From the NCBI GenBank assembly GCA_016235595.1, contig JACRJX010000007.1, positions 364,583 through 428,582 on the forward strand: a DNA stretch of 64,000 nucleotides, written 5' to 3'. The notes under the pieces were generated by a model that made no database searches, was not told the origin of the DNA, and was given only the letters and a program-made list of their open reading frames with translations. How positions within the stretch are numbered: position 1 is the stretch's first letter; the number at the start of each line of letters is the position of its first letter. This stretch comes from Verrucomicrobiota bacterium (GTDB lineage Bacteria > Verrucomicrobiota > Verrucomicrobiia > CAIQCK01). A program made the translations under genes and the position numbers. Below, piece by piece: positions 10,092 to 22,149 of this stretch.

Positions 10092-13000
10092 GTGAAAGCC
10101 ATCCCGCGATGGCTGATTGCGGTTTTTGCCGCGATGATGCTTGTCACGCTGGGTGCGGGCGCATGGTTCTACCATGCGCAACGGCGGTCTGCGCAACAGG
10201 ACGCCGGGTCAACTCTCGAAAGCGTCGCGCGCTTGAAGGTGGAGCAGGTTGTTCGGTGGCGGGAGAATCAGTTGGCTGAAGCGGCCGAATTGATGGCCAG
10301 CCGCTTCTTGATCGAAGGTGTGGCGCGCTGGCTGGCGGATCCGCGCATGGAGGCAGCCGAGGAAATTCTCAGTCGTTTTCGGGGTGTGCAGGAGCATTAT
10401 CGTTACACGGACGTCCTGTTGGTGGATGCTGACGGCCGCGCGCGGCTGAGCCTGAGTCGTCGGACAGAACCGCTTCCATCGCAGGTGTTGACGGGTGTGG
10501 CGACGGCTCTGCGCGAGCGCAAGCCCGTGTTGACGGATTTGCGCATGGACAACGATTCCGTGCCGCGTCTGGAGGCCATTGCGCCGTTGTTTGCCGGCGA
10601 CGCGTCATCGCCCAAACCCGTCGGCGCAATCGTTTTGCAGAACGACGCGCGCGAGTCTTTTTATCCGTTGGTCCTCTCCTGGCCTCTGCCCAGCCGCAGC
10701 GCCGAGAGCCTGCTTGTTCGCCGGGAGGGCGAGACGGTGTTGTTTTTGAACGAGTTGCGCCACCGGCCTGACACGGCGATCAAGTTCCGCATTTCCCTGA
10801 AGGAAACAGACGTGCCCGCGGTGATGGCCGTGCTGGGTAGGGAGGGAATCGTAGAGGGCGCGGACTATCGCGGTGTCAAGGTGCTCTCTGTGGTAAAACC
10901 CGTTCCGAATTCGCCGTGGTTTCTGGTGACCAAGGTGGACTCGGCGGAGGTTCTCGCTGCCTGGAGTTCCCGATCCTTCCTGATCCTTGCGCTGATTCTC
11001 GGATGTGTGATCGCCGCCACGGCCGGCATTGGAATCGTCTGGCAGCGAAACCTCAAGGCTCACTATCGCGCATTGTTCCAGACCGAGGCCAACCGCCGGG
11101 AAATCGAGAAGCTCTATCGTTCCCTGTTTGAGAACATGCTGAATGGATTTGCCTACTGCCGGATCATCTGTGAAGGGGATCGCCCACGGGACATTGTCTA
11201 TCTCGCCGTCAATAATGCCTTTGAAGCTTTGACAGGGTTGAAAGACGTGGTTGGGAAAAAGGCATCGGAGATTATCCCGGACATCTGGGAAAAAGACCCG
11301 GAGTTGCTGGAAATCTACGGCCGAGTGGCGCGAACCGGCGCGCCTGAGAAGTTCGAGATCTACGTGAAATCCATGAGGACGTGGCTCTCGGTGTCGGTCT
11401 ATCGGCCGCAAGAGGGCCATTTTGTGACCGTGTTCGACGTGATCAGCAGGCGCAAACAGGCTGAGCAGGCGTTGCGCGAGAGCGAGGAGCGTTATCGTCT
11501 TCTGGCCGACAACGCCGAGGACTTCGTCATGCTCAACGACACGCATGGCAATCGCCTTTACGTCAGTCCCTCCTTCTTCCGTGTCACCGGCTGGACGCCG
11601 GATGAAGTTCACCAGACACATTGGCGCACGCGGCTGCATCCGGACGACGTCTCTCTTGTTGAACAGACCCGGCAGGCCAACCTGGCGGGACAGATTACCA
11701 TCATTGAGCATCGTTTCCGCTGCCGGGACGGTTCGTGGATTTGGGTGGAATCGCGCTGCAAGCCGATCTTCGGCTCCGATGGCAAGGTCGAGCACATGTT
11801 GGTTTGGTCCCGCGACATCACTGCTCGCAAACGCGCCGAACTGGCCCTGCGTGAGAGCGAGACACTGGTGCGTTCCATTACCGACCACTCCGAGGACATC
11901 ATCTTTGTCAAGGACCGCGATTCACGGTTTCTCTTCATGAATCCGGCGGGACTGAAGCAGAACGGTTTCACGCTGGAACAGATTCTTGGCCACAGCGATA
12001 TGGAACTGAATCCCAACGCCGCCGAGGCGGCGACGTCCATGGCGACCGATCTTCGCGTGATGAGTTCCCGGCAAACCGAGACGACCGAGGAAGACGTTGT
12101 CCTGCCGGGCGGCGAAAAGCGCGTCCTGCTCACGACGAAGACGACGCGGCTGGATCCCAACGGCAACGTGATCGGTCTGGTCGGCATCTCTCGCGACATC
12201 ACCGATCGCAAGCGTGCGGAGGAAGCCCTGCGGGAAAGCGAAGAGCGGTTCCGGAGTCTCTACACTTCCATGACGGAGATTGTGGCGCTTCACGAGATCG
12301 TCACAGACTCGAAAGGACAAGCGGTGGATTACCGCATACTGGACACAAACCCGGCCTATACGAAAGTCATGGGGATTTCCCGCGATCGCGCGGTTGGCGC
12401 GCTGGCCTCGAAACTATACGGCGTGGACAAGATGCCCTACCTGGACATTTATGCTCGCGTTGCGGCGACGGGAGAGCCGGCGTCGTTTGAGGCTTTCATC
12501 CCGCTGTTGTCCAAGCATTTTGAAGTCTCCGTGTTCTCACCCCAACGGGGGCACTTTGCAACAGTGGCCAGCGATATTTCGGATCGCAAACAGGCGGAAT
12601 ACCGTCTTGCCAAGCAGCAAGCCCTGCTCGAGGGAATGAACCGGATTCTTCGCGAAGCGATCCGTTGTGAAACCGACACGGAACTGGCTGACAAGTGTCT
12701 GATCGTTGCGCAGGAACTGACTGGCAGCCAGTTTGGCCTGATCCAGGAACTCAACGCGACGGGCACTGTGGATTGCCTCGCGTTGACGAGTCCCGGTTGG
12801 GAAGTCTGCAAGATACCGCAATCGGATGCCGCCGTACTGTTGAAAGACATGCCGGTGCGGGGCCTCCTGGCCAGCCTTGTCCAAAAGGGAGAGACGGTGC
12901 TTTCCAATGATCCTGCTTCCCATCCTGATTGGGAGGGTCTGCCGTCGGGACATCCGCCACTCCACCGTTTTCTGGGAGTGCCTCTGAAGGTGGGGGACAA

Positions 13001-13859
13001 GTCCATCGGGTTGATCGGGTTGGCCAACAAGCTGTCGGATTACGACACAGAGGACCGGGAGGTGGCGGAGTCGGTGGCTTCCTCTTTCGTGGAAGCGTTG
13101 CAGCGGTTGCGCGCCAAACACCACCTCCGCGCGCTCAACACCTTCCTGGATCGCCGCGTCCAGGAGCGCACGATCCAACTGGAAACCGCCAACCAGGAAC
13201 TCGAATCGTTCTCCTACTCAGTGTCGCACGACCTGCGCGCGCCGTTGCGTGCGATCAGTGGGTTTGCGGGCATCCTGGCGGAGGACCATGGGCAACGGCT
13301 CGACGATGAGGGACGGCGCCTGTTGGAAACCATCACCCGCGAAGCCAGGCAAATGGGGCAGTTGATTGATGATCTGTTGCAGTTCTCGCACGTGGGCCGT
13401 CGAGCCATGCAAGCCGCCGAGGTGGACATGAGGATGTTGGCGCAGAACGCGTGGCTCGATTGCACGGCGCAGTCGCCGGGCCGAAACCTCCGGTTCAACC
13501 TGCACCCGTTGCCTGCGACGCGGGGCGACGCGGCCATGTTGCGCCAAGTGTGGGCCAATCTCATCTCCAATGCCGTTAAATACACGCGTCCCAAGGCCGT
13601 GGCCGAGATCGAGATCAGCAGTCACACCGACAACGGCGAACTGGTGTATTACGTGAAGGACAACGGTGTCGGTTTCGATCCGGAATATGTGGACAAGCTT
13701 TTTAATGTGTTTCAGCGGTTGCACAGCGAGTCTGAGTTTGAGGGCACGGGCGTTGGACTGGCGCTGGTGCAGCGCATTATCCGGCGACATGGTGGGCGCG
13801 TTTGGGCGGAAGGCAAGCCAAACGAAGGTGCAACATTTTACTTTACACTGCGGGCATGA
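10092..13859 (+). CDS. Multi-sensor histidine kinase (extracellular sensor, multiple PAS, GAF, HisKA/HATPase)
   Basis: Two TM segments around an extracytoplasmic domain, several PAS/PAC repeats, GAF-like segment, [18 protein letters not shown]-box, [18 protein letters not shown]. Confidence 0.9.
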   Translation: MKAIPRWLIAVFAAMMLVTLGAGAWFYHAQRRSAQQDAGSTLESVARLKVEQVVRWRENQLAEAAELMASRFLIEGVARWLADPRMEAAEEILSRFRGVQEHYRYTDVLLVDADGRARLSLSRRTEPLPSQVLTGVATALRERKPVLTDLRMDNDSVPRLEAIAPLFAGDASSPKPVGAIVLQNDARESFYPLVLSWPLPSRSAESLLVRREGETVLFLNELRHRPDTAIKFRISLKETDVPAVMAVLGREGIVEGADYRGVKVLSVVKPVPNSPWFLVTKVDSAEVLAAWSSRSFLILALILGCVIAATAGIGIVWQRNLKAHYRALFQTEANRREIEKLYRSLFENMLNGFAYCRIICEGDRPRDIVYLAVNNAFEALTGLKDVVGKKASEIIPDIWEKDPELLEIYGRVARTGAPEKFEIYVKSMRTWLSVSVYRPQEGHFVTVFDVISRRKQAEQALRESEERYRLLADNAEDFVMLNDTHGNRLYVSPSFFRVTGWTPDEVHQTHWRTRLHPDDVSLVEQTRQANLAGQITIIEHRFRCRDGSWIWVESRCKPIFGSDGKVEHMLVWSRDITARKRAELALRESETLVRSITDHSEDIIFVKDRDSRFLFMNPAGLKQNGFTLEQILGHSDMELNPNAAEAATSMATDLRVMSSRQTETTEEDVVLPGGEKRVLLTTKTTRLDPNGNVIGLVGISRDITDRKRAEEALRESEERFRSLYTSMTEIVALHEIVTDSKGQAVDYRILDTNPAYTKVMGISRDRAVGALASKLYGVDKMPYLDIYARVAATGEPASFEAFIPLLSKHFEVSVFSPQRGHFATVASDISDRKQAEYRLAKQQALLEGMNRILREAIRCETDTELADKCLIVAQELTGSQFGLIQELNATGTVDCLALTSPGWEVCKIPQSDAAVLLKDMPVRGLLASLVQKGETVLSNDPASHPDWEGLPSGHPPLHRFLGVPLKVGDKSIGLIGLANKLSDYDTEDREVAESVASSFVEALQRLRAKHHLRALNTFLDRRVQERTIQLETANQELESFSYSVSHDLRAPLRAISGFAGILAEDHGQRLDDEGRRLLETITREARQMGQLIDDLLQFSHVGRRAMQAAEVDMRMLAQNAWLDCTAQSPGRNLRFNLHPLPATRGDAAMLRQVWANLISNAVKYTRPKAVAEIEISSHTDNGELVYYVKDNGVGFDPEYVDKLFNVFQRLHSESEFEGTGVGLALVQRIIRRHGGRVWAEGKPNEGATFYFTLRA

Positions 13860-14350
13860 AAGGAATGACCATGCATGCGATGAACGAGGTTGAGATCCTG
13901 TTGGTGGAGGACAATCCGCGGGACGCCGAATTGACGATTCGCTCGCTGCAAAAACGCAGTCTAGCCAACAAACTGGTTTGGATGAAGGATGGTGCTGCGG
14001 CGTTGGAGTTCATCTTCGGTCCCCATTGCAACGCAGACAGCAAAGTCCGCCATCGTCCGCGCGTCATTTTGCTGGATTTAAAACTGCCCAAGGTGGACGG
14101 CATGGAAGTCTTGAGGCAGATCAAGTCCAACAACAAGGCCAGGAACATACCGGTGGTGATCCTCACCTCGTCCCGGGACGAGTCGGATATCGTGCAGAGC
14201 TATGAGTTGGGCGTGAACAGCTACATCGTCAAGCCGGTCAGCTTTGACAGTTTTTCCGAGGCGGTGTCGCGATTGGGATTGTATTGGGTTTTACTTAACC
14301 AGCCGCCAGAGTATTCTCCGACGCAGTCAGGTGCTGGCGCGAAGACATGA
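13856..14350 (+). CDS. Single-domain response regulator (Rcp1/phytochrome-associated type)
   Basis: [70 protein letters not shown] overlap with the upstream kinase. Confidence 0.88.
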   Translation: MKGMTMHAMNEVEILLVEDNPRDAELTIRSLQKRSLANKLVWMKDGAAALEFIFGPHCNADSKVRHRPRVILLDLKLPKVDGMEVLRQIKSNNKARNIPVVILTSSRDESDIVQSYELGVNSYIVKPVSFDSFSEAVSRLGLYWVLLNQPPEYSPTQSGAGAKT

Positions 14351-17124
14351 CCGACGAACTTCAGATTCTTATTCTCGAAGACCGCATTTCGGACGCCGAG
14401 TTGATGATGCACGAGTTGCGGCGCGAGGGCATCCAATTCAAGGCGAAGCGCGTCTGGACGAAAGCCGAGTTTCTGGCCGAGCTGCGGAATGCACCGGACA
14501 TGATCCTGGCCGATTACTCGTTGCCTGCCTATGACGGCCTCTCGGCCCTGAAGCTCACACAGGAGGAGCGGCCGGATATTCCCTTTATCTTCGTGTCGGG
14601 CAGCTTGGGCGAAGAAACAGCCATCGCCGCCATGCATCATGGCGCGCGCGATTATGTGCTGAAACAGAAACTTGCGCGGCTGGGGCCGGCGGTGCGCCGC
14701 GCTTTGCAGGAATCAGAGGCGGTCAGGGAACAGCAACGCGCAGAGGCACAAATCCGGCATCTCAACGAGGTGTTGCAGTCAGTCCGGGATGTCGAGAATC
14801 TGATCGTGCGGGAACGGAACCCGGAGAAGATTTTCGCCGAGGCGTGCAAGATTCTCGTGCGGACCCGTGGTTACCAACTGGTCTGGGTCGGTCTCGTCGT
14901 GCCGGACTCAAAGCGCGTGATCCCCGCCGCTTCCGCCGGGTTGGGGGCTGATTATCTGAAGGCCATCACGGTGACGTGGGACGAAACGGTAACCGGGCGC
15001 GGCCCTGTTGGAACGGCTCTTCGTCAGCGGAAGGTGAGCGTGTGCCAGAACACAGCGACGGATCCCGACTTTGCCTCTTGGCGGGAACAGGCTCTGGCTC
15101 GTGGCTATGAGTCCGTGGCAGCCGCGCCGATGATTCATGCGGAGCGTTTGTTTGGCGCGATCGCCGTTTATGCCGACCGGCCCAAGGCTTTCGACGACAA
15201 GGAACTTCACTTGTTGAAGGAGTTGGCGGACGATCTGGCGTTCGCGCTGCAGAGCATCGAAGACGAGCAGGAACGCAAACGGGCTGAGGCGAACTATCGC
15301 AGCATCTTTGAGAATGCGGTTGAGGGCATCTTTCAGACGACGCCGGACGGCCGTTTTCTGGCCGCGAATCCTGCGATCGCTCGCATGTTTGGCTATGGCA
15401 GCCCGGCGGAACTGATTTCTGCCGTGACCAACCTCGCGCAGCATATGTATGTGGACGCCGACCATCGGACGGAAATCACACGCCGCCTGGAGCGGGATGG
15501 AGAGGTCACGGGATTCGAAACACAAGGGCGCTGCAAAGACGGCCGGATTATCTGGGCATCCATCAACAGTCGCGCGATCCGCGATGCCACCGGCAAGACC
15601 CGGTATTACGAAGGGACCTTGGTGGACATCACCGCGCACAAGCGGTCTGAGGAGGCGTTGCGCAATGCGGAAGCGCTTTATCACTCACTGGTCGAGAACC
15701 TGCCTCAGTGCATGTTCCGCAAGGATTTGTCCGGACGGTTGACGTTTGCTGATCGGCACCACTGCCAGATGCTGGGACGTCCGCTGGAAGAGGTGCTGGG
15801 CAAGACGGACGCCGATTTCTACCCGGCGGAAATGGCCGAGAAATATCAACGCGATGACGAGCGGGTGATCAAAAGCGGCGAGAAGTTCGAAACCATCGAA
15901 AAAAACTACGGGTCGGACGGTCAGGAAAGATTCGTGAACGTGGTGAAAACACCGCTGCGCGATGCCGACGGGCAGATCGTGGGCGTGCAGGGCGTCTATT
16001 GGGACGTTACCGAGCGCCAGCGTGCTGAACAAGAGCGGGTGCGTCTGGCCACAGCAGTTGAGCAGGCTGCGGAGTCCATCGTCATTACCGATGCCAACGG
16101 CACCATCCAATACGTCAACCCGGCTTTCGAGCAGATTTCCGGTTACACCAGGCAGGAGGCCCTTGGCCAAAACCCGCGGGTTCTCAAGAGCGGCAAGCAC
16201 GACGCGGCGTTCTACAAGGCGGTGTGGGATACCCTGCTGCGCGGCGAGGTCTGGCACGGCCACTTCATCAACAGGAAGAAATGCGGTGAGATATTCGAGG
16301 AAGACGCCAGCATCACGCCAATACGCAATAATGCCGGCAATATCGTCAATTTCATTGCCGTCAAGCGTGACGTGACCCAGGAAGTTGCGCTGGAGAGCCA
16401 GCTTCGCCAATCGCAGAAGATGGAGGCCCTGGGCACACTGGCCGGCGGTGTGGCCCACGAAATCAACAACCCCATCAACGGCATCATGAACTATGCGCAG
16501 TTGATCAGTGATCGGCTGCCGCCGGACAGTGTTTTGCGGAAGTTCACCACGGAGATCATCAAGGAAGCCGATCGCGTGGCGCAGATCGTCCGCAACCTGC
16601 TGACTTTCGCGCGCAAGGAGAAGCCGCTGCGCCAGACGACGAGCCTGAACGATATCATCAACGACTCACTGGGCCTCATGCGCACCGTGATGCGGCACGA
16701 TCAGATCACGCTCGCCCTGGATATTCCCGAAGGCCTGCCTCCGGTGGATTGTCACGCCCAGCAGATTCAACAGGTGGTGATGAATCTCCTGACCAACGCG
16801 CGGGATGCCTTGAACGAGAAGTATCCGCAATACCACGAAAACAAGATCATCCTTATGGCTGCGAGACGATTCAAGAAGGAGGATAGACCGTGGATACGGC
16901 TGACCGTGGAGGATCACGGCCCCGGCATCCCGCGAGAGATTCGCACACGGCTTTTTGACCCGTTTTTCACCACCAAACTGGGCAAGGGCGGAACGGGCTT
17001 GGGTCTCGCGATCAGTCACGGCATCGTGAAGGACCACAGTGGAGAACTGCATTTTGACACTGAGACAGGACATTTCACCCGGTTTCACGTGGATCTGCCG
17101 GTGAGTGAGGAGAAACAACCATGA
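14347..17124 (+). CDS. Receiver-GAF-PAS-histidine kinase hybrid
   Basis: N-terminal receiver ([20 protein letters not shown]), GAF, several [24 protein letters not shown]-box, [19 protein letters not shown]. Confidence 0.9.
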   Translation: MTDELQILILEDRISDAELMMHELRREGIQFKAKRVWTKAEFLAELRNAPDMILADYSLPAYDGLSALKLTQEERPDIPFIFVSGSLGEETAIAAMHHGARDYVLKQKLARLGPAVRRALQESEAVREQQRAEAQIRHLNEVLQSVRDVENLIVRERNPEKIFAEACKILVRTRGYQLVWVGLVVPDSKRVIPAASAGLGADYLKAITVTWDETVTGRGPVGTALRQRKVSVCQNTATDPDFASWREQALARGYESVAAAPMIHAERLFGAIAVYADRPKAFDDKELHLLKELADDLAFALQSIEDEQERKRAEANYRSIFENAVEGIFQTTPDGRFLAANPAIARMFGYGSPAELISAVTNLAQHMYVDADHRTEITRRLERDGEVTGFETQGRCKDGRIIWASINSRAIRDATGKTRYYEGTLVDITAHKRSEEALRNAEALYHSLVENLPQCMFRKDLSGRLTFADRHHCQMLGRPLEEVLGKTDADFYPAEMAEKYQRDDERVIKSGEKFETIEKNYGSDGQERFVNVVKTPLRDADGQIVGVQGVYWDVTERQRAEQERVRLATAVEQAAESIVITDANGTIQYVNPAFEQISGYTRQEALGQNPRVLKSGKHDAAFYKAVWDTLLRGEVWHGHFINRKKCGEIFEEDASITPIRNNAGNIVNFIAVKRDVTQEVALESQLRQSQKMEALGTLAGGVAHEINNPINGIMNYAQLISDRLPPDSVLRKFTTEIIKEADRVAQIVRNLLTFARKEKPLRQTTSLNDIINDSLGLMRTVMRHDQITLALDIPEGLPPVDCHAQQIQQVVMNLLTNARDALNEKYPQYHENKIILMAARRFKKEDRPWIRLTVEDHGPGIPREIRTRLFDPFFTTKLGKGGTGLGLAISHGIVKDHSGELHFDTETGHFTRFHVDLPVSEEKQP

Positions 17125-18266
17125 CACGCGTATTAGTCGTTGATGACGAACCGAGCATCCGACTCACATTGCAGGAGTTCCTGCAGGAGGCGGGTTATCA
17201 GACGGCGGTTGCCGAGGATGCGAGAGTCGCGCTACAGTTGCTCAAGGCTGGAGAATTTGATGTGGTCGTTTCGGACATTGTCCTGCCGCGCATCTCCGGT
17301 GTGGAATTGCTCCAAACCATCCGCAAGGAATCTCCACGCGTCCAGGTGATCATGATGACCGGACAGCCTGCTGTGGAAACGGCCGCCGCTGCCGTTCGTG
17401 CCGGCGCATTTGACTACCTGTGCAAGCCGGTGACCAAGGATGCGATCCTTCGATGCATAGCCAACGCTGCCAAACTCAAAGCCGCCGAGGACGAGCACGC
17501 GCGTCTGGCCGAGGCCAACCGCCGCCATCAGGAAGACCTTGAACGGCAGCACCAGCAGTTGCGGGACAACTATGCCCGCCTCCGCGAACTGGAGACCTTG
17601 CGCGATAATCTCACGCACATGATCATCCATGACCTGCGTGCGCCGCTATCCATTGCCCTCGGCTATCTGGATTTGATCAAGGAGCGCGCTGCCTCGAAGC
17701 TCGGAAGTGAAGAACGGGGTTACCTGGACACAACTCTCATCAACATCTGCCGGCTCAACGACATGATCGGCTCGCTGCTGGACATCAGCCGCCTTGAAAC
17801 GGGCAATATGCCGCTCAACCGCCACGCCTGCGATGTGACGGTACTGGCCAAGTCCGTCATGGAATCCTTCAACTCGCTTGTGGAAGAGCGTCATCTCCAT
17901 TTCGAGGCGCCACCAGAGCCGATCAAAGCGTCGTGCGACGAGGAAGTCACCCGCCGCGTGCTTGGCAACCTGCTCCAGAACGCCCTCAAATTCACACCAA
18001 GGGACGGCACCATCCGCGTTGCCGTGAGCAAGAAGGATACCATGGTGCGGGTGGATGTGTCCGATAATGGCACCGGCATCCCCCCCGAATATCACGCAAA
18101 AGTCTTCGAGAAATTCGGCTATGTCACAAAGTCCGCCCACCAATACTCCACCGGTCTGGGATTGACCTTCTGCAAACTGGCAGTCGAAGCCCAGGGCGGC
18201 CAGATTGACTTGGAAAGCGAAGTCGGCAAGGGTAGCACCTTCTGGTTCACGCTGCCGGCGATCTGA
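17121..18266 (+). CDS. Receiver-histidine kinase hybrid
   Basis: RVLVVDDEPSIRLTLQEFLQEAGY receiver, MIIHDLRAPLSIALGYLDLI H-box, HATPase GLGLTFCKLAVEAQGG. Confidence 0.9.
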   Translation: MTRVLVVDDEPSIRLTLQEFLQEAGYQTAVAEDARVALQLLKAGEFDVVVSDIVLPRISGVELLQTIRKESPRVQVIMMTGQPAVETAAAAVRAGAFDYLCKPVTKDAILRCIANAAKLKAAEDEHARLAEANRRHQEDLERQHQQLRDNYARLRELETLRDNLTHMIIHDLRAPLSIALGYLDLIKERAASKLGSEERGYLDTTLINICRLNDMIGSLLDISRLETGNMPLNRHACDVTVLAKSVMESFNSLVEERHLHFEAPPEPIKASCDEEVTRRVLGNLLQNALKFTPRDGTIRVAVSKKDTMVRVDVSDNGTGIPPEYHAKVFEKFGYVTKSAHQYSTGLGLTFCKLAVEAQGGQIDLESEVGKGSTFWFTLPAI

Positions 18267-18329
18267 GATTTTCACGAAATTGCCGTTGAAACCGCCGCCG
18301 TGCTGCACTATAAGTTTCGGCCCTCGGTT

Positions 18330-18404
18330 GGGCGCTTAGCTCAGTGGGAGAGCACTTGCTTCACACGCAAGGGGTCGTTGGTTCAATCCCAACAGCGCCC
18401 ACCA
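18330..18404 (+). tRNA. tRNA-Val (anticodon CAC), CCA encoded
   Basis: Acceptor GGGCGCT/AGCGCCC, anticodon stem CTTGC/GCAAG with loop TTCACAC, GTTCAATCC T loop, ACCA end. Confidence 0.95.
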
Positions 18405-18439
18405 TTCTCCAGCCGATCCGGAAGTGTTTGCCGCCGGTT

Positions 18440-19531
18440 ATGAAGCATTTGTTGTCCAGTTTTATCCATGCCGTCGGCGCGCTGCTGTTCTCGCGCCGGG
18501 ACCGGCGTGTGCCATCGCCGGAAAATGTGCGGCGCATCGTGATCACGCACTTCCACTACCTCGGCGACGTGTTTTTCACGACGCCCGCCATCACCGCGCT
18601 CAAGCGCCGCTTCCCTGGCGCGGCGATTGACGTCGTTGTCAAATCGCGCGCCCGCGACGTGTTGCTCGGGAATCCCGATATTCGCGAAATCATCTGCTTC
18701 GACCGGCTCTGCAACGATCGCACGCGCGAGCCGCGCACGGATTGGCGGGGGCTGCGGGCGTTGGCACGGCGACTGCGCGGCTGCGACTTGCTGGTGGATT
18801 TCACGGGCGTCCCGGCCAGTTGTGCGCTGGCGATGCTGGCACGGCCGCGATGGAGCGTTGGCTTTTCACGGGCCGGGTTCGGCTTTGTGTTCGACCGGGA
18901 GTTGCGTCCAGTGCCGGAGATTCCACTGGTGGAGCGATACAATGCGCTGTCAACGCTGGCCGGCGCGGACGCCAGTGGGCTGATGCCGGCTATTCATCTG
19001 GAGGGTGATGCCGTTCCCGGAAGCCCGGACAAGAATGCCGCGCTCCCAAGCCATGACATTCTCTTGCACGTCGGCGCGGGTTTCCCGCTGAAGCTCTGGC
19101 CGGTTGAGAACTTTCGCGCCGTCGCTGAACATTTCCGGGCGCGCGGGCTGCGCGTGGCGCTGGTCGGCGGACCGTCCGATCCGGCGGAGATCATCAACCT
19201 GACTCTCCGGCAGGTGGCGGCGTTGGCACGCGGATGCCGCGTTTATGTCGGACTTGACACAGGGTTGACGCACATCGTCGCGAGCCTCGGCGTGCCGACG
19301 GTGGCCGTCTATGGGCCAACAAACCCGCGTTTTTTGCCACGCTGGCCGAACGAGCGGGTGGTCTGGACGGAGTTGGCTTGTTCGGCGGCTGAAAATGAGC
19401 AACAGTGCGCCGCGGTCCGGCCGATGCGTTGCAGTTACGAACATCGCTGCATGCAGCATCTTGGCGTGGATCGCATGATTCAGGAAATCAACCAATGCCT
19501 TGCCGTGTCCTCAATTTCATCACAGAACTGA
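18440..19531 (+). CDS. Glycosyltransferase family 9 (heptosyltransferase-like)
   Basis: RIVITHFHYLGDVFFTTPAITALKRRFPGAAIDVVV; GLDTGLTHIVASLGVPTVAVYGPTNP. Confidence 0.87.
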   Translation: MKHLLSSFIHAVGALLFSRRDRRVPSPENVRRIVITHFHYLGDVFFTTPAITALKRRFPGAAIDVVVKSRARDVLLGNPDIREIICFDRLCNDRTREPRTDWRGLRALARRLRGCDLLVDFTGVPASCALAMLARPRWSVGFSRAGFGFVFDRELRPVPEIPLVERYNALSTLAGADASGLMPAIHLEGDAVPGSPDKNAALPSHDILLHVGAGFPLKLWPVENFRAVAEHFRARGLRVALVGGPSDPAEIINLTLRQVAALARGCRVYVGLDTGLTHIVASLGVPTVAVYGPTNPRFLPRWPNERVVWTELACSAAENEQQCAAVRPMRCSYEHRCMQHLGVDRMIQEINQCLAVSSISSQN

Positions 19532-20568
19532 ACGTAGGCGGAGCCGAGCGGCTGCTGGTAGAGGTGCTGCCGCGGCTGGACCGCGCGAAGATCGAGCCGC
19601 AAGTGGCCTGCCTTTACGGCGACGGGCCACTGGCCGCGGCGCTGGAAAAGGCCGGTATCCGCGTGCATCGCCTGCGCTCGTCGCAGAAGTTTGACCCGCG
19701 ACCGTTGTGGCGTTTGGTGCGGTTGCTGGAGCGCGAGCGGATCGAGGTGCTGCACACGCATTTGATCCAGGCGGACATCCTGGGCTATTGGGCGGGGCGG
19801 CTGGCGCGAACGCCGGCGATTGTTTCCACCAAGCACAACGTCCGCTATTACGAACGGCAGGAGCGTTGGTTGCGGCCCTTGGCGCGGTTGGGCGAGCGCC
19901 GGATGGACGCAATCGTGGCGGTGTCGAGCGCGGTGGCCGGGGAGTATGGGCACGCGCGGCGGTTGTGGGTGATCCACAACGGTGTGGATTGCCAGAAGTT
20001 CTCGCCGCTGCCGGTGCCCTCGCACGGGCCGGTGGTGTGCGTGGCAAATTTTACCATGCAGAAAGGCCATCGCATCCTGCTGGAGGCCGTGGCGCGGCTT
20101 GTGCCGGATTTTCCTGGTCTGCAAGTCGAACTGGCTGGCAGTGGGCCGATGCGGGACGATTTGCAGGCGCGCGCGGCGCGGTTGGGGTTGGCCAGCCGGG
20201 TTGCGTTTCTCAATACCGTGAGTGATGTGCGGCCGGTGTTGGCGAGGGCTTCCATGTTCGTGCTGCCGGCGTTGTGGGAAGGTTTGGGGCTGGCGGTGCT
20301 GGAGGCGATGGCGATGGGCCGGCCGGTGATCGTGACGGACGTGGACGGCCTGCGCGAGATCGTGACGCACGAGCGCAGCGGCCTTGTGGTGCAGTCGGGC
20401 AATGTGACGGCGCTGGCGGAGGCCATCGCGCGGCTGTTGCGCGATCATGCGCTGGCGCAACGCCTGGCCGAAACCGCCCGCGCTCACGTGGTTGAGGATT
20501 TTGGACTTGAGCGGATGGCGCAGCGACTGGAGGACTTTTACGAGTCGATGGCGAGGAGAAAAAGTTAG
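19495..20568 (+). CDS. Glycosyltransferase family 4
   Basis: NVGGAERLLVEVLPRL, PALWEGLGLAVLEAMAMGRPVIVTDVDGLREIV. Confidence 0.9.
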   Translation: MPCRVLNFITELNVGGAERLLVEVLPRLDRAKIEPQVACLYGDGPLAAALEKAGIRVHRLRSSQKFDPRPLWRLVRLLERERIEVLHTHLIQADILGYWAGRLARTPAIVSTKHNVRYYERQERWLRPLARLGERRMDAIVAVSSAVAGEYGHARRLWVIHNGVDCQKFSPLPVPSHGPVVCVANFTMQKGHRILLEAVARLVPDFPGLQVELAGSGPMRDDLQARAARLGLASRVAFLNTVSDVRPVLARASMFVLPALWEGLGLAVLEAMAMGRPVIVTDVDGLREIVTHERSGLVVQSGNVTALAEAIARLLRDHALAQRLAETARAHVVEDFGLERMAQRLEDFYESMARRKS

Positions 20569-20654
20569 AAGTTAAGTATGAAAAGTTAAGAGTTGAGGAC
20601 TTTGGAATCCTTCACTCTTCACCTTCACTTTTTTGACTGGCCGCCGTCCGCCGG

Positions 20655-21995
20655 CTACTTCGTCTTCGCCGCACCAGCATCCCCCAGTTCCTTTCCGCTC
20701 TTGCCGCCGTGGGTGCGGAGAATATCTACGATCTTATCGGCTTCTTCTCTATCCGACTCTTTTGCCAGATCAAGCGGGGTGCGTCCCCTCTCGTCCCTGG
20801 AGTTCATGTCGGCGTGGTTGGCCAGCAGCGTTTCGACAACACTTTTGGATCCGCAATCAGCCGCGAAGTGCAAAGCGGTTTTGCCTCTGTTCGTCTTGGC
20901 GTTCACGTCGGCCTTGTTTGCCAGCAACTTTTCGACGGCTTCCTTCTTGTCGAACTGTGCCGCGCACATTAACGGTGTGGAACCTCGATCGCACCTGGCG
21001 TTTACGTCGGCCTTGTTCGCCAAGAGCAGTTGAATTAACGGCAGACTGCCGCCGCCAGCTGCCCAATGCAGCGGCGTGTGGCCGCTCTTTTCTCTGTTGT
21101 TCACGTTTGCGTTGCAGGCGATCAGAAACTCCGCCATCGGCAGGTTCTTCTGCATAATAGCCATTGCGAGCGGCGTGCCTCCACGATCGCCTTTTGCGTT
21201 GATGTCTGCTTTATACGACAACAACAGTCTCACCAGTTCCATATGGCCTGAAAAAACAGCCGCTATCAATGGTGTGATGCCGATCTTCTCTCTGGCGTTG
21301 ACGAGCGTGGGATCTCGGGCCAGCAACTCCCTGACCTTTGCCACATCGCGGTCTTCGATCGCATCGAAGATCGGCTGGTCGGAGTAAGTGCCTCCGTGAC
21401 TGCGGAGAAGCGCCGTCAGTTCGGGGTTGTCCCGGCGCATAGAGGCCATCGGCATGAGGCCGTCGTTATCCTTGGCGTTGACGTTCGCTTTGTAGGCGAA
21501 CAGGAGTTCCACAATGGCTTTCCCGCCTCGGAATACTGCGTAATGCAGAGGCGTCCGTCCTCCCTTGTCTCTTTCGTTTACAAGCTCTGGCTTCTCTTCC
21601 AACAACTGCTTCACCTTTGCCACATCGTTGTCTTCGATCGCATCGAAAATTGGTTGGTCGGAGTAAGTGGCTCCGTGACTGCGGAGAAGTGCTGCCAGTT
21701 CGGGGTTGAACAGGCGCACAAAGGCTATTGGAGTGAAGCCGCCGCCATCCTTGGCGTTGACGTTCGCTTTGTAGGCGAGCAGGAGTTCCACAATGGCCTT
21801 CTTGCGTTGGAACACTGCGCAATGCAGAGGCGTCGATTCGTACTTGTCTCTTTCGTTTACAAGCTCTGGTTTGGCTGCCAACAACTGCTTCAACTTCTCC
21901 AAGTCTCCGCTCTTCACTGCGTCGTGGATTTCCCCTGCTTGCATTGGCCCACAAGCCATCAACAGCAGCACCAGAATCTTCAGCCAGTTCTTCAT
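20655..21995 (-). CDS. Secreted ankyrin-repeat protein
   Basis: Signal peptide MKNWLKILVLLLMACGPMQA; many GxTPLHxAxxxGxxxxVxLLLxxxADVNAxxxxGxTPL units. Confidence 0.9.
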   Translation of the reverse strand: MKNWLKILVLLLMACGPMQAGEIHDAVKSGDLEKLKQLLAAKPELVNERDKYESTPLHCAVFQRKKAIVELLLAYKANVNAKDGGGFTPIAFVRLFNPELAALLRSHGATYSDQPIFDAIEDNDVAKVKQLLEEKPELVNERDKGGRTPLHYAVFRGGKAIVELLFAYKANVNAKDNDGLMPMASMRRDNPELTALLRSHGGTYSDQPIFDAIEDRDVAKVRELLARDPTLVNAREKIGITPLIAAVFSGHMELVRLLLSYKADINAKGDRGGTPLAMAIMQKNLPMAEFLIACNANVNNREKSGHTPLHWAAGGGSLPLIQLLLANKADVNARCDRGSTPLMCAAQFDKKEAVEKLLANKADVNAKTNRGKTALHFAADCGSKSVVETLLANHADMNSRDERGRTPLDLAKESDREEADKIVDILRTHGGKSGKELGDAGAAKTK

Positions 21996-22149
21996 CGTCT
22001 CTGCCCCAATCCTGGCGGCGTTTCTACCAGAAGCGGCGAGCGAAGTCACGCGGGCAAGCTGGATAGCTGTAGCGACGGTCGTTGGCCATCGTTGTTGAGA
22101 TGATTCTGCGGCGGTCGGAGACCGCCGCAACAGGGCTGCAAATGATCTA

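Noticed and set aside
18344-18439. N-terminal extension of the GT9 ORF into tRNA-Val
   Set aside because: The first 96 nt overlap the tRNA gene; start more likely ATG at 18440.
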